From CAINVV01 sp963663005 (lineage in GTDB: Bacteria; Bacteroidota; Bacteroidia; Bacteroidales; Prolixibacteraceae), in assembly GCA_963663005.2 (NCBI GenBank), contig CAXXHH010000015.1:620001-684000 (forward strand): 64,000 nucleotides of DNA. Direction: 5' to 3'. The notes below the pieces were generated by a model. That model was not told the origin of the DNA and did no database searches. It worked only from the letters and a program-made list of their open reading frames with translations. Within the stretch, counting starts at the first letter, position 1. Each line of letters starts with the position of its first letter. The translations under genes were made by a program, and so were the position numbers. Positions 21,156 through 29,545 of the stretch are shown here, in pieces.

Positions 21156-21201
21156 CTTTTCTCGAGACAACCTCCTCAAAAACAATCGATTCTTAAAGAT
21201 A

Positions 21202-22185
21202 ATGCGTCCATTCAGGGAACTATTAACATCATTTGAAACAGGGTTTACAAAAGAACTTCAAACGATTCAATTCACCGAGCCCTTTCAGCTTTATGAACCA
21301 GTCGCCTATTCACTGCAGGGAGGCGGAAAAAGGATCCGTCCTGTACTTCTTTTGCATGCCGCTTCTCTTTTTACCGATGATCTGGAGAAATTCCATCCGG
21401 CAGCGAATGCCATTGAACTGTTTCATAACTTTACTTTGTTGCATGATGACATTATGGATCATGCCCGGATTCGTCGTGGACTCCCAACTGTTCATATAAA
21501 ATACAGCGAAAATAGCGCCATTCTTTCCGGAGATGCAATGTCAATTATGGCATTCAGGTACCTGTCCAAATGTGTCGGTAATGATTTGCCGTCAATTCTT
21601 CACCTATTTTCAACAACGGCGCTGGAAGTGTGTGAAGGACAGCAGTATGATATGGAGTTCGAGCAGCGCAGCTCCGTGACTATTCCGGAGTACCTGGAAA
21701 TGATCCGGCTGAAAACAGCTGTCTTACTTGCATGTAGCCTTAAAATCGGAGCTATCCTTGCCTCTGCAGGGAAATCGGACTGCGATTTATTATATCAATT
21801 TGGAATCTGTATCGGACTGGCATTCCAGCTTCAGGATGACTGGCTGGATGTATATGGCGATGAAAAAACCTTTGGCAAGAAAATAGGTGGGGATATCTGT
21901 GAAAACAAAAAGACCTTTTTACTGCTGAAGTCACTGGAATTAAGCAACGACACAAATCGTGCAGATTTACTGCGTTGGATGGATCTAAAAGAGTTCGACC
22001 CAACTCAAAAAATTGAAGCCGTTCGGAATATTTTCACCGAATCAGGTGCCGAAAGTGCCACCAGAGAATTGATGCAATACTACCATGATCAGGCTATACA
22101 GGCATTAGATCAGCTTTCTATACCCGATGACGATAAGGTTGAACTGCGAAACTTTGCCGCAACCGTGGTCGATCGAAAAAAATAA
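21202..22185 (+). CDS. Polyprenyl (prenyl diphosphate) synthase
   Basis: All-alpha trans-isoprenyl diphosphate synthase of 327 residues, normal for the family. It condenses isopentenyl diphosphate units onto an allylic diphosphate. Both Asp-rich Mg-binding motifs are intact: DDIMD at residues 82-86 and DDWLD at 212-216, with the 'GGGKRIRP' substrate-binding segment near residue 36. Chain length (FPP, GGPP or the octaprenyl side chain of menaquinone) cannot be read with confidence from the sequence. It stands alone, ending 6 nt from the convergent C-S lyase gene. No signal peptide; cytosolic. Confidence 0.9.
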   Translation: MRPFRELLTSFETGFTKELQTIQFTEPFQLYEPVAYSLQGGGKRIRPVLLLHAASLFTDDLEKFHPAANAIELFHNFTLLHDDIMDHARIRRGLPTVHIKYSENSAILSGDAMSIMAFRYLSKCVGNDLPSILHLFSTTALEVCEGQQYDMEFEQRSSVTIPEYLEMIRLKTAVLLACSLKIGAILASAGKSDCDLLYQFGICIGLAFQLQDDWLDVYGDEKTFGKKIGGDICENKKTFLLLKSLELSNDTNRADLLRWMDLKEFDPTQKIEAVRNIFTESGAESATRELMQYYHDQAIQALDQLSIPDDDKVELRNFAATVVDRKK

Positions 22186-22191
22186 ATTGTA

Positions 22192-23361
22192 CTACCCCAG
22201 CACTCCCTCGATTTTACATAGCGCCTCTTCGAGAACTTGCCTTGGACAAGCAAAATTCAACCTAAAGAAGCCGACGCCTTGTTCCCCGTATATCGATCCT
22301 TTGTTCAGAACGACACCGGCCTGATCAATCAGAATCCTGTTAAGTTCAGTCTCATCAATGCAGTATTCGCGAAAATCAATCCAGGCAAGATAAGTAGCCT
22401 CGGTAAGAATCATCTTAATCTTTGGCATCCTGGTTTTGAAAAAATCCAAAAGATAGTCCCTATTGCCCTCTAAATAGCTATTTTGCTGATTAACCCAATC
22501 GCTTCCATAATGATAGGCCGCCTCAAGTGCCACATTCCCAAAGATATTCCCGTTCATCAAATGCAGCTTATGCAAAAATCGTTCGAACTGATGCCTAATA
22601 ATTTTATCCGGTATTATGACGAAAGAGGTGGCAAGTCCGGCAATGTTAAAGGTCTTACTTGGCGCCATGCAAACAATGCAATTTTTGGCAAGTTCATCCG
22701 ATATTTTAGGCAGCGGTTGATGCTTGTATCCGGTAAAAACCAGGTCAGAATGAATTTCATCTGAGACAATCAAAATATTGTTTTTCAGACAAATATCACC
22801 TAATTGCAAAAGTTCTTCTTTAGTCCATACTCTGCCTACAGGATTGTGCGGATTGCATAGGATAAGCAGCTTGGTATCCTGATCAATCTTGGAAACCAAA
22901 TCGTCAAAATCGAATACATACCTGCCATCTTCAATCCGCAACGGATTTTCTACTACCCTGCGTCCACACATTTTCACACAGCTGAAGAAGGGAGTATAAA
23001 CGGGGGGCTGAATGATGATTTTATCTCCGGCTTCGGTAAACGCCATTATTATTGAAGAAAGGGTAGAAACCACTCCTTGCGTGGGCAAAATCATCTCACG
23101 CTCAATTTGCCAGTCGTGTTTCGTTTGTTGCCACCTGATAATCGAATTGTAGTACCCATCTGGTCGAAAGGAATAGGCATATATCTCGTGGTCGGCTCTA
23201 TACCTTATCGCTGCGGTTATAAAATCGGGTACCCTGAAATCACCATCAGCAACCCACATAGGGATAGCATCTCCATTCCCAAAATGGCTTTCAAGATGGT
23301 CGTATTTTTCGCAATCGGTTCCCCGGCGGGGAATTATTTCGTCAAAATCATATTTTTTCAT
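22192..23361 (-). CDS. MalY/PatB family pyridoxal-phosphate aminotransferase / C-S lyase
   Basis: Fold-type I PLP enzyme of 389 residues, the usual length for the MalY/PatB group (cystathionine beta-lyase-like, acting on cysteine S-conjugates or cystathionine). The opening 'YDFDEIIPRRGT' segment is typical of the group. 'SDEIHSDLVF' carries the Asp that contacts PLP, and 'APSKTFNIAG' carries the Schiff-base lysine. Substrate cannot be decided; cystathionine or L-cysteine conjugates are most likely. It is transcribed alone, convergent with the prenyl synthase. The ~190 nt upstream shows no clear Bacteroidetes promoter match. Confidence 0.87.
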   Translation of the reverse strand: MKKYDFDEIIPRRGTDCEKYDHLESHFGNGDAIPMWVADGDFRVPDFITAAIRYRADHEIYAYSFRPDGYYNSIIRWQQTKHDWQIEREMILPTQGVVSTLSSIIMAFTEAGDKIIIQPPVYTPFFSCVKMCGRRVVENPLRIEDGRYVFDFDDLVSKIDQDTKLLILCNPHNPVGRVWTKEELLQLGDICLKNNILIVSDEIHSDLVFTGYKHQPLPKISDELAKNCIVCMAPSKTFNIAGLATSFVIIPDKIIRHQFERFLHKLHLMNGNIFGNVALEAAYHYGSDWVNQQNSYLEGNRDYLLDFFKTRMPKIKMILTEATYLAWIDFREYCIDETELNRILIDQAGVVLNKGSIYGEQGVGFFRLNFACPRQVLEEALCKIEGVLG

Positions 23362-23547
23362 GATGTTGTATTTTACTCGTAAATAGATTTTTTAACCTAT
23401 TGAATATTAGTAAGTACTCATAGAACTCGCGAATATGTTTTCATCGCCTTTTTAGGGCCTAGCCCATGCTCGTTTGGGGTATTCAAAGTTCTGACTCGTG
23501 TAAATTAAGTCCAGTCAAAATTAGCTCTTTTAAGTTTCAGAATGTGC

Positions 23548-24249
23548 TTAGCGAACAACTTTCAAAACTTGAAGTTCGCCAATGGTTGGAATTTCTTCCT
23601 TTTCAAGCCTCAACACAAAATCAAACCGATCCAAATCCAGGCACAAATTAAAGTCACTCGCTGGCGACCATTCATTATTCGCCGGATCCAGCAAGCGAGC
23701 TCCGTCACCGAAACGCAGGACATCCTTCATCCCGTCAAAATCGGTCGATTCATGCTTCAATTTAGCGCGAACATATTCTGCCAAAAACGTATCTTCCTGC
23801 GTTGGGGTATGCCCTTCATACCCCATACAAACCAGACTAACATTATCCGGATGCCTAGCTTCCAGGTATTTGACAATCGCTCCGGCATTAACGAAACTCC
23901 CTGTCAGAATTTCCTCCGCATTGGTTGCATTCATCAATCCTTTAGTTCCGGAACTGGTAGTCATGACGATCGTCTTCCCCGTGAAATTCTGATTCTGAAT
24001 GTGGGTTGGCGAGTTTCCAAAATCGAAACCGGGAACTTTACGCTCACTTCTTTCGCCCAGTAATATGGCATCCGGCAGTAGCGTTTTCAACCTTAGTGCT
24101 TCTTCTACCTGCTCAACCGGAATAATTTTCTCCGCCCCGGCCGCCATTAGGTAACACGCCGTCGAAAATGCCCGAAACACATCGATAACGATCGTCGTTC
24201 CCTTTGCCCTTTTGGCTCCTTCCGTTAACTGTAAGATTTCAATTTTCAC
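23548..24249 (-). CDS. comB: 2-phosphosulfolactate phosphatase (ComB-like)
   Basis: A 233-residue protein matching the ComB family, Mg-dependent acid phosphatases first known from archaeal coenzyme M synthesis, where they make sulfolactate from phosphosulfolactate. Family landmarks are visible: 'VIDVFRAFST' near the N terminus, 'GERSERKVPGFDFGNSP' in the middle, and 'TTSSGTKG'. The start codon is GTG. Bacteroidetes are not known to make coenzyme M, and no other sulfolactate gene is nearby, so the true substrate is open. It is followed by repeat-rich DNA and a radical SAM gene on the same strand. Confidence 0.82.
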   Translation of the reverse strand: MKIEILQLTEGAKRAKGTTIVIDVFRAFSTACYLMAAGAEKIIPVEQVEEALRLKTLLPDAILLGERSERKVPGFDFGNSPTHIQNQNFTGKTIVMTTSSGTKGLMNATNAEEILTGSFVNAGAIVKYLEARHPDNVSLVCMGYEGHTPTQEDTFLAEYVRAKLKHESTDFDGMKDVLRFGDGARLLDPANNEWSPASDFNLCLDLDRFDFVLRLEKEEIPTIGELQVLKVVR

Positions 24250-24290
24250 TTTGTACCATTTTCGATTTTAATTTCTTTTTACTCCTCCCC

Positions 24291-24353
24291 TTCGACAAGC
24301 TCAGGGACCAGATTCCCGCAGTCCCATAGTCTCTCAGTCTCCCAGTCCAATAG
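24291..24353. repeat. Intergenic repeat words (TTCGACAAGCTCAGGGACCA plus tandem CAGTC words)
   Basis: Between comB and the radical SAM gene, 24291-24310 holds ttcgacaagctcagggacca, a word I recognise as recurring between genes in many unrelated bacterial genomes. It is followed by a degenerate tandem of 'agtctctcagtctcccagtc' type (24321-24347). No gene fits here. The element reaches the stop codon of the radical SAM gene. Its function is unknown. Confidence 0.5.
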
Positions 24354-25136
24354 TCATCCGCTCACCTGCACCCTTATCGCTGTCTCCCGCTCAACGCGCT
24401 CCGCAATCTCCTCCAATTTTCGGAGTGGTACCTCTATCAAATTTTCGGCAGGAGTATCACGTGCAATGGAGTAGATAGTTACCGCTTTAGGATTGATCTC
24501 CTTCACTAATTCAATCCAGCTTTGTACTTCGAAATCAGTGGTATTATCAAATTGAATTCCATTAAAAGAGCCTTTCAGGAACATGGTCTGAATGATCAAT
24601 TCTCCTTCAAAGCGCTTCAAATATTGAACCAATTTGGGCAAATCCAGTCTCCTTACCGGCTTATTCAGCAATAATATTGTCTCCAGTACACCAGAATCAA
24701 GTTTGAGAATATTGTCATCAACTTTTTTCAATGCCGCAACGACACTCGCTTTGTGAAGCATCGTTGAATTGGAAAGCACAGCAATCTTTGATTTTGGAGA
24801 TAGCTCATCCCTTAAGCGGATTGTATCATCAATAATGGAATCAAAATCGGGATGCATCGTTGGCTCGCCATTCCCCGCAAAAGTTATTACATCGGGCAGG
24901 TTAGCTTGCTGTCCCATCTCCAGCAATTTTTGTCTGAGCTGCGATTTTACCTCCTCACGCTTCGGAAGAATCACCTTTGATTCCCGCTTGTCAGGATTCC
25001 ATCCGCACTCGCAGTAAATACAATCAAAGGAACATAATTTACTATCCGTTGGAAGGAGATTTATTCCCAAAGAAACACCCAGCCGTCTGCTGATAATCGG
25101 ACCAAATATTGTTTGATCAAAAAGAAATGTAGCCAT
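24354..25136 (-). CDS. Radical SAM protein (COG0731-like)
   Basis: 260-residue radical SAM enzyme. The cluster motif is 'CSFDCIYCECG' near residue 34: CxxxCxxC binding the [4Fe-4S] cluster that cleaves S-adenosylmethionine. 'TFAGNGEPTMHP' is the typical GEPT (SAM-binding GGE-like) motif. The N terminus 'GPIISRRLGVSLGINL' is characteristic of a small uncharacterised COG0731-type group. There is no extra Cys-rich C-terminal domain, so it is probably not a multi-cluster maturase. The reaction is unknown. It lies close behind the amidohydrolase gene on the same strand (about 24 nt) and may share its transcript. Confidence 0.85.
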   Translation of the reverse strand: MATFLFDQTIFGPIISRRLGVSLGINLLPTDSKLCSFDCIYCECGWNPDKRESKVILPKREEVKSQLRQKLLEMGQQANLPDVITFAGNGEPTMHPDFDSIIDDTIRLRDELSPKSKIAVLSNSTMLHKASVVAALKKVDDNILKLDSGVLETILLLNKPVRRLDLPKLVQYLKRFEGELIIQTMFLKGSFNGIQFDNTTDFEVQSWIELVKEINPKAVTIYSIARDTPAENLIEVPLRKLEEIAERVERETAIRVQVSG

Positions 25137-25160
25137 ATTTCAAGATGCAGTGAAATTATT

Positions 25161-26354
25161 TCAGCATAGTTTTCGTACCCCCGAACCTGGAAGCAGCTTT
25201 TTCGCCGCTAAATCCATCCCGGTAATCAAATTTAATCCTGGTCGTTTTCCTACTTCAATTGAACCAGCCCAACTACTTATTTTTAAGGCATCTGATCCGT
25301 TAAAAGAAACCCATTTTATGAGTTCCGATATCGTAATATCTGGCTGCGCAGACTGTATCAGCTTCATCTCTTCCAGAACAGAGAGCTGGTGATTTGAGAC
25401 AAGGCTGTCAGTACCCAGACAAATTTGAAGACCGTTGTCACGGAACAAATTGATATCAGGAAGTCTGTTCTGAATATACAAATTCGACCCTGGACAAAGC
25501 ACAAACCAGGTATTTCCCAACTCCCGGACACTTTGTATATAATCAATATCTGCTTGTTTTGTGAACAGATTGTGTACGAGCAACAGGTTGTTTTGCGCCG
25601 GCAACCTCTTCAGCGTACTTCTTAATGCACTTTCGCCGGTAGGGATAAAGAAGGAGGTATCGATTGCAAGGTTCTCCTGAAAATGACTGATCATTTTCCC
25701 GGATCCGGTTCGATAAAGTTCGTCCTCTTCTTCACTTTCCTGACTATGGAAAGTCAGGATCGAGTCTGCACGAACCGCCTCGTTTGCTATCGCATCGAAG
25801 AGCGGCTTCGAAACAGAATAGGGGGAATGTGGGGAAATGCCTGCTTTTAGACCGAGCAATTCAGCTTCAGAAAGACATGTTTTAGCCCATCCAAATGCTT
25901 TTTCGGCGCGGGACGGTGAAATGCCTAACGTTTCGATGAAGGTATAATAATCAATCCTGGATGACTTCTTTACACTGAAAACACTGTTGCCATTGGAAAT
26001 ATCGCCCACAGCAATAATCCCCTCTTTATACATCAGCAAGTCTGCTATCTCAGCTGCGTTAATAATACGCTCAGGTTCATTATCCCTGCTTTTAACAACC
26101 TGACTGAGAAATGGCATAAATCCGGCACCCTCTTTGAAGATATTTTGCAGATGTGACAGCTCCAGATGACAATGGGCATTGACAAACCCCGGCACGATCA
26201 TGCCGCTATAGAACTCTATCCCCGCTGCCTCGTCCAGATTACCATCTGTATCCCGGATATCAAGTATCTTCCCCTCGGCATCAATTGTCAAAATCCCTTT
26301 TGAGTAGCATCGGCCAAGGCCATCCAGTATATAGTGTGCTGAAATTTTTCGCAT
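25161..26354 (-). CDS. Amidohydrolase-superfamily deaminase (TRZ/ATZ, SAH-deaminase-like)
   Basis: 397-residue cytosolic metal-dependent hydrolase. Metal-binding signatures are in the expected order: 'VNAHCHLELSH' (HxH), 'HSQE' for the next His, and 'GTDSLVSN' with the metal Asp. The 'GISPHSPYS' segment is typical of the TRZ/ATZ and 5'-methylthioadenosine/S-adenosylhomocysteine deaminase group. Aminofutalosine deaminase belongs to the same group, so purine-type substrates are the likely class. Substrate not decidable. It sits 40 nt downstream of the DUF4296 lipoprotein gene, in the same direction. Confidence 0.8.
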   Translation of the reverse strand: MRKISAHYILDGLGRCYSKGILTIDAEGKILDIRDTDGNLDEAAGIEFYSGMIVPGFVNAHCHLELSHLQNIFKEGAGFMPFLSQVVKSRDNEPERIINAAEIADLLMYKEGIIAVGDISNGNSVFSVKKSSRIDYYTFIETLGISPSRAEKAFGWAKTCLSEAELLGLKAGISPHSPYSVSKPLFDAIANEAVRADSILTFHSQESEEEDELYRTGSGKMISHFQENLAIDTSFFIPTGESALRSTLKRLPAQNNLLLVHNLFTKQADIDYIQSVRELGNTWFVLCPGSNLYIQNRLPDINLFRDNGLQICLGTDSLVSNHQLSVLEEMKLIQSAQPDITISELIKWVSFNGSDALKISSWAGSIEVGKRPGLNLITGMDLAAKKLLPGSGVRKLC

Positions 26355-26394
26355 TTATCGGCTTTTCAAGAAATTCTCATTTGACCGAAGTGTG

Positions 26395-26814
26395 TTATTT
26401 TGCAGGTAATGGAGTGGTCTTCTTCGTTTTTGACGTGTCTAAATCAAATCCTCCAATACGGGCGGGTCTTATCGTATCACTCTTGGCCTTGACCTCCATT
26501 TCGGTCAGAACATCCAGAACTGCATCATAAATTGGAATATATTCCTTTGTATGTTTGCCATAATAGAGTAGCGACGCCTCAACTTCAGCCCGTTCTACCT
26601 TAAATTTTTTGCATATCGACATGTACAAATCTTCCGGCAGACTATCATTCACAAAGGAGAGATTGTATTTCTGATTGTTTATTGCTTCCGCAAGATGAAT
26701 ATCAACCAGTATTGGTACTATTTTTTTTGCCGGTAAGATGCCTTTCGGCGGATTCCCGGTGCATGAAAAGATTGCCAGTAATACAAGCACGTATAATATC
26801 AGATGATTCCTCAT
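26395..26814 (-). CDS. DUF4296 lipoprotein
   Basis: 139-residue lipoprotein. The signal peptide ends in a lipobox ('LLAIFSC', Cys at residue ~18). The body carries the DUF4296 pattern ('ILVDIHLAEAI' and 'YYGKHTKEY..IYD.VL') found in Bacteroidetes. Function is unknown. Its start codon overlaps the stop of the MlaF-like ATPase gene by 4 nt (ATGA), indicating translational coupling to the lipid-transport genes, and a part in the same envelope process is a reasonable guess. Confidence 0.85.
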   Translation of the reverse strand: MRNHLILYVLVLLAIFSCTGNPPKGILPAKKIVPILVDIHLAEAINNQKYNLSFVNDSLPEDLYMSICKKFKVERAEVEASLLYYGKHTKEYIPIYDAVLDVLTEMEVKAKSDTIRPARIGGFDLDTSKTKKTTPLPAK

Positions 26815-27581
26815 TCGTCGTCCTCCCTTTGTTTCAAATCCCGAATTCGCTTTGATAGTGGCGATGCAAAAACGAATTCATTGAGTTTCTTATTTCGTGT
26901 GAATAAAACCTGTGTGTTGTTTCCTTCCCATCCCTTTTCGCCCCCGGAAATAAAGAGAATATTGTCGCCAATTTCCATGACAGAGTTCATATCATGCGTA
27001 TTAATCAGCGTGGTAATATCAAAATCCACAGTTATCTCTTTGATCAGATTATCGATAAGAATGGATGTAACCGGATCAAGCCCAGAATTTGGTTCGTCGC
27101 AGAAAAGATATTTCGGATTAAGCGCAATAGCCCGGGCAATTGCGACCCTCTTTCGCATTCCACCCGATATTTCGGACGGATACAGGTGGTGAGATCCCTT
27201 GATATTAACCCGGTCAAGACAAAAATCTACATGCTTGTTTTTTTCGCCTGTAGTTTTGTTGGTAAACATGTCCATTGGGAACCTAACGTTCTCTGCCACA
27301 TTTAGCGAGTCAAACAAAGCCCCTCCCTGGAATACCATCCCCATCTCCTGCCTGAGTTTTTTGAGATCGAGGAAATTCATTTGGCGGATATCTCTTCCAT
27401 CGAATAATATCTCACCCTCCTCGACTTCAAGCAGCCTTACTATCGATTTTAGCAGAACGGTTTTCCCGGATCCGCTTTGGCCGATAATAAGATTGGTCTT
27501 CCCCTTTTCGAAAACAGTAGAAATATCTTTCAGAATATCCCTGTTCTCAAAGGACTTTTTTATATTTTTTATCTCGATCAT
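26811..27581 (-). CDS. MlaF-like ABC transporter ATP-binding protein
   Basis: 256-residue ATPase. Walker A is 'GQSGSGKT' at residues 34-41, the signature is 'ISGGMRKRVAIARAI', and Walker B is 'YLFCDEPNSGLDP'. The SGGM(R/K)KR signature marks the Mla/phospholipid-transport (MCE-system) ATPases. It powers lipid movement between inner and outer membranes with the MlaE permease next to it. The gene overlaps mlaE by 4 nt upstream and the DUF4296 gene by 4 nt downstream: a tight three-gene operon. No MCE-domain (MlaD) gene is present here. Confidence 0.92.
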   Translation of the reverse strand: MIEIKNIKKSFENRDILKDISTVFEKGKTNLIIGQSGSGKTVLLKSIVRLLEVEEGEILFDGRDIRQMNFLDLKKLRQEMGMVFQGGALFDSLNVAENVRFPMDMFTNKTTGEKNKHVDFCLDRVNIKGSHHLYPSEISGGMRKRVAIARAIALNPKYLFCDEPNSGLDPVTSILIDNLIKEITVDFDITTLINTHDMNSVMEIGDNILFISGGEKGWEGNNTQVLFTRNKKLNEFVFASPLSKRIRDLKQREDDE

Positions 27582-28318
27582 TTAAATAACAATTGAGTCA
27601 AAATCAGGTCAAAAAGCAGGATGAGGATGCTCGTGCTTACCACCGAACGCGTGCTTGCCCGGCCTACTTCCAAGGCTCCTCCCTGCACATAATATCCCCA
27701 AAATGCCGGAACAGTTGCAATCAAAAATCCGAATACCAACGTCTTAATGATTGAAAAGGAAATATAGGAAGGGACAAACATCGTTCTGATACCTCCCATG
27801 TATTCGGCGATTGTCACAACACCCACGGAAGGTCCAGCTATTAATCCGCCAATAATCCCGCAGAAAACACTCAATATGAAGAGTATCGGACTAATAAAAA
27901 CGACAGCAACAACCTTTGGTAAAATCAGAAATGAGGCAGAATTTACGCCCATAAGCTCCAACGAATCGATCTGCTCCGTCACTCTCATGCTGCCGATTTC
28001 CGAAGCAATGTTTGATCCGACTTTTCCGGCCAGCATCAGGCTGAGAATTGTACAGGAGAACTCAAGGATCAGGGTATCGCGGTTTCCAAGTCCGATGAGA
28101 TAGGATGGCATCAATGGATTGGACATATTGTACGTAAGCTGAAGCGTGATAATCCCCCCCATGAAAATGGAGATGATTGCAACAATTCCCATTGATTGAA
28201 TCCCTAGTTTTTCAATCTCCTGCAATAATTGATGCCAGTAAATCCGACTCTTTTCCGGCCTGCTGAAGACCCGCTGCATCAACAAAAAATAACTTCCGAT
28301 TTCGTTGAAGATCTTCAT
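27578..28318 (-). CDS. MlaE-like ABC transporter permease
   Basis: 246-residue inner-membrane permease with several hydrophobic segments, including a 'LMLAGKVGSNIASEIGSMRVTEQIDSLE' core (nt ~27960-28050) typical of MlaE/YrbE (Pfam MlaE). It is the membrane half of a phospholipid transporter with the ATPase encoded by the overlapping next gene. The first gene of the operon, divergent from the mannose-1-phosphate guanylyltransferase gene across 124 nt. Confidence 0.92.
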   Translation of the reverse strand: MKIFNEIGSYFLLMQRVFSRPEKSRIYWHQLLQEIEKLGIQSMGIVAIISIFMGGIITLQLTYNMSNPLMPSYLIGLGNRDTLILEFSCTILSLMLAGKVGSNIASEIGSMRVTEQIDSLELMGVNSASFLILPKVVAVVFISPILFILSVFCGIIGGLIAGPSVGVVTIAEYMGGIRTMFVPSYISFSIIKTLVFGFLIATVPAFWGYYVQGGALEVGRASTRSVVSTSILILLFDLILTQLLFK

Positions 28319-28417
28319 GAAATTTTTTGATAAAAGTACGAATTATTTAAATATTGGCCGGAAACTAATTGAAGTTCCCTTTTACCCTTATTGTTAACTT
28401 CTTTCCAAAAAATATTC

Positions 28418-28425
28418 TAATTTTG
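28418..28425 (+). promoter_or_regulatory. Candidate -7 box (TAATTTTG) for the mannose-1-P guanylyltransferase gene
   Basis: TAATTTTG matches the Bacteroidetes -7 consensus TAnnTTTG, and its predicted start site would leave a leader of about 10 nt. No TTG lies 19-21 nt upstream (the nearest is at 28391-28393, 24 nt away), so the call is weak. Confidence 0.3.
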
Positions 28426-28442
28426 ATCCAAACAACCTGAAC

Positions 28443-29534
28443 ATGGGAAATTGTAAAAATTTTTGCGTAATAATGGCCGGTGGCATCGGAAGCCGTTTCT
28501 GGCCATTGAGCACAGCCGATCGGCCAAAACAGTTTATTGACATTCTGGGTATTGGAAAAACGTTGCTGCAGCTCACTTTCGAACGCTTTACCCGCATCAT
28601 GCCTGCTGAGAACGTATACGTCGTTACCAGCGAAAACTATAAAGACCTGGTGTTGGGACAATTACCTCAACTCAAAGAATCTCAGGTATTGCTTGAACCG
28701 CTCAGAAGGAACACTGCTCCCTGCGTTGCTTACGCCACTTACAAAATCCTGAGCATTTGTCCGACGGCAAAAATCGTAGTCTCTCCTTCCGATCACCTGA
28801 TTCTCAAAGAAGACCTTTTCCTGAATGAAATTGAAAAAGGGCTGCAGTTTGCCGGAGAAAAAGAGATACTTCTTACCTTGGGCATTCAACCTTCCCGTCC
28901 GGAAACGGGCTACGGCTACATTCAAGCCAACCACAAAGTTGATTTCAATCAGTTCGATAACCTGTATAAAGTAAAAACCTTCACCGAAAAACCAGACCTT
29001 GCAATGGCAAAGGTTTTTGTCGAAACAGGTGAATTTTATTGGAATTCCGGCATTTTTGTATGGTCCGCCTCTGCCATTCAAAAGGCATTTGAAAAATATT
29101 TGCCCGATGTAAATTCTCTTTTCGAAAATGGCAAGAAACTGATTAACACCCCGGATGAGTGCTTCTACATAAATAAAACTTACTCCGAATGCCCAAATAT
29201 CTCAATCGATTATGGCATCATGGAAAAGGCGGATAATGTTTATGTCCTTACAGCCGATTTTGGCTGGTCTGACCTTGGAACCTGGGGCTCTCTCTATGAA
29301 AACCATCCGCTCGATAAAAAAGGCAACGCGGTGTCGGGTAATAAAATTTTCCTCTACGAAACAGAAGGGTGTATCGTGAACCTTCCGCCCGAAAAAATTG
29401 CTGTGATCCAGGGATTAAATGATTATATCGTTGTCGAGTCACAAAAAACGCTGCTTATTTGTAAGAAGTCAGACGAGCAGCAAATCAGGCAGTTCGTTGC
29501 CGATGTGATGCTATCCGAGGAAAAGAAGAATTAA
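28443..29534 (+). CDS. manC: Mannose-1-phosphate guanylyltransferase
   Basis: 363-residue nucleotidyltransferase making GDP-mannose from mannose-1-phosphate and GTP. The N-terminal nucleotide-binding motif 'GGIGSRFWPLS' and 'RPKQF' are intact, with 'ETGYGYI' and 'FTEKP' further on, typical of type II GMPs. It lacks the C-terminal phosphomannose isomerase cupin of bifunctional ManC/AlgA (about 470 residues), so it is monofunctional. GDP-mannose feeds GDP-fucose and surface glycans, possibly including O-glycosylation in Bacteroidetes. Ends 11 nt before the convergent M23 gene. Confidence 0.92.
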   Translation: MGNCKNFCVIMAGGIGSRFWPLSTADRPKQFIDILGIGKTLLQLTFERFTRIMPAENVYVVTSENYKDLVLGQLPQLKESQVLLEPLRRNTAPCVAYATYKILSICPTAKIVVSPSDHLILKEDLFLNEIEKGLQFAGEKEILLTLGIQPSRPETGYGYIQANHKVDFNQFDNLYKVKTFTEKPDLAMAKVFVETGEFYWNSGIFVWSASAIQKAFEKYLPDVNSLFENGKKLINTPDECFYINKTYSECPNISIDYGIMEKADNVYVLTADFGWSDLGTWGSLYENHPLDKKGNAVSGNKIFLYETEGCIVNLPPEKIAVIQGLNDYIVVESQKTLLICKKSDEQQIRQFVADVMLSEEKKN

Positions 29535-29545
29535 CCTAATCGGTC

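Noticed and set aside
23362..23547. Small rightward open frames between the C-S lyase and comB genes
   Set aside because: They run antisense into comB, lack any family feature and have no promoter-like sequence.
28443..29534. Mannose-1-P guanylyltransferase as part of a capsule cluster
   Set aside because: Neighbours on both sides are housekeeping genes; no other sugar-nucleotide or polymerase genes are adjacent.
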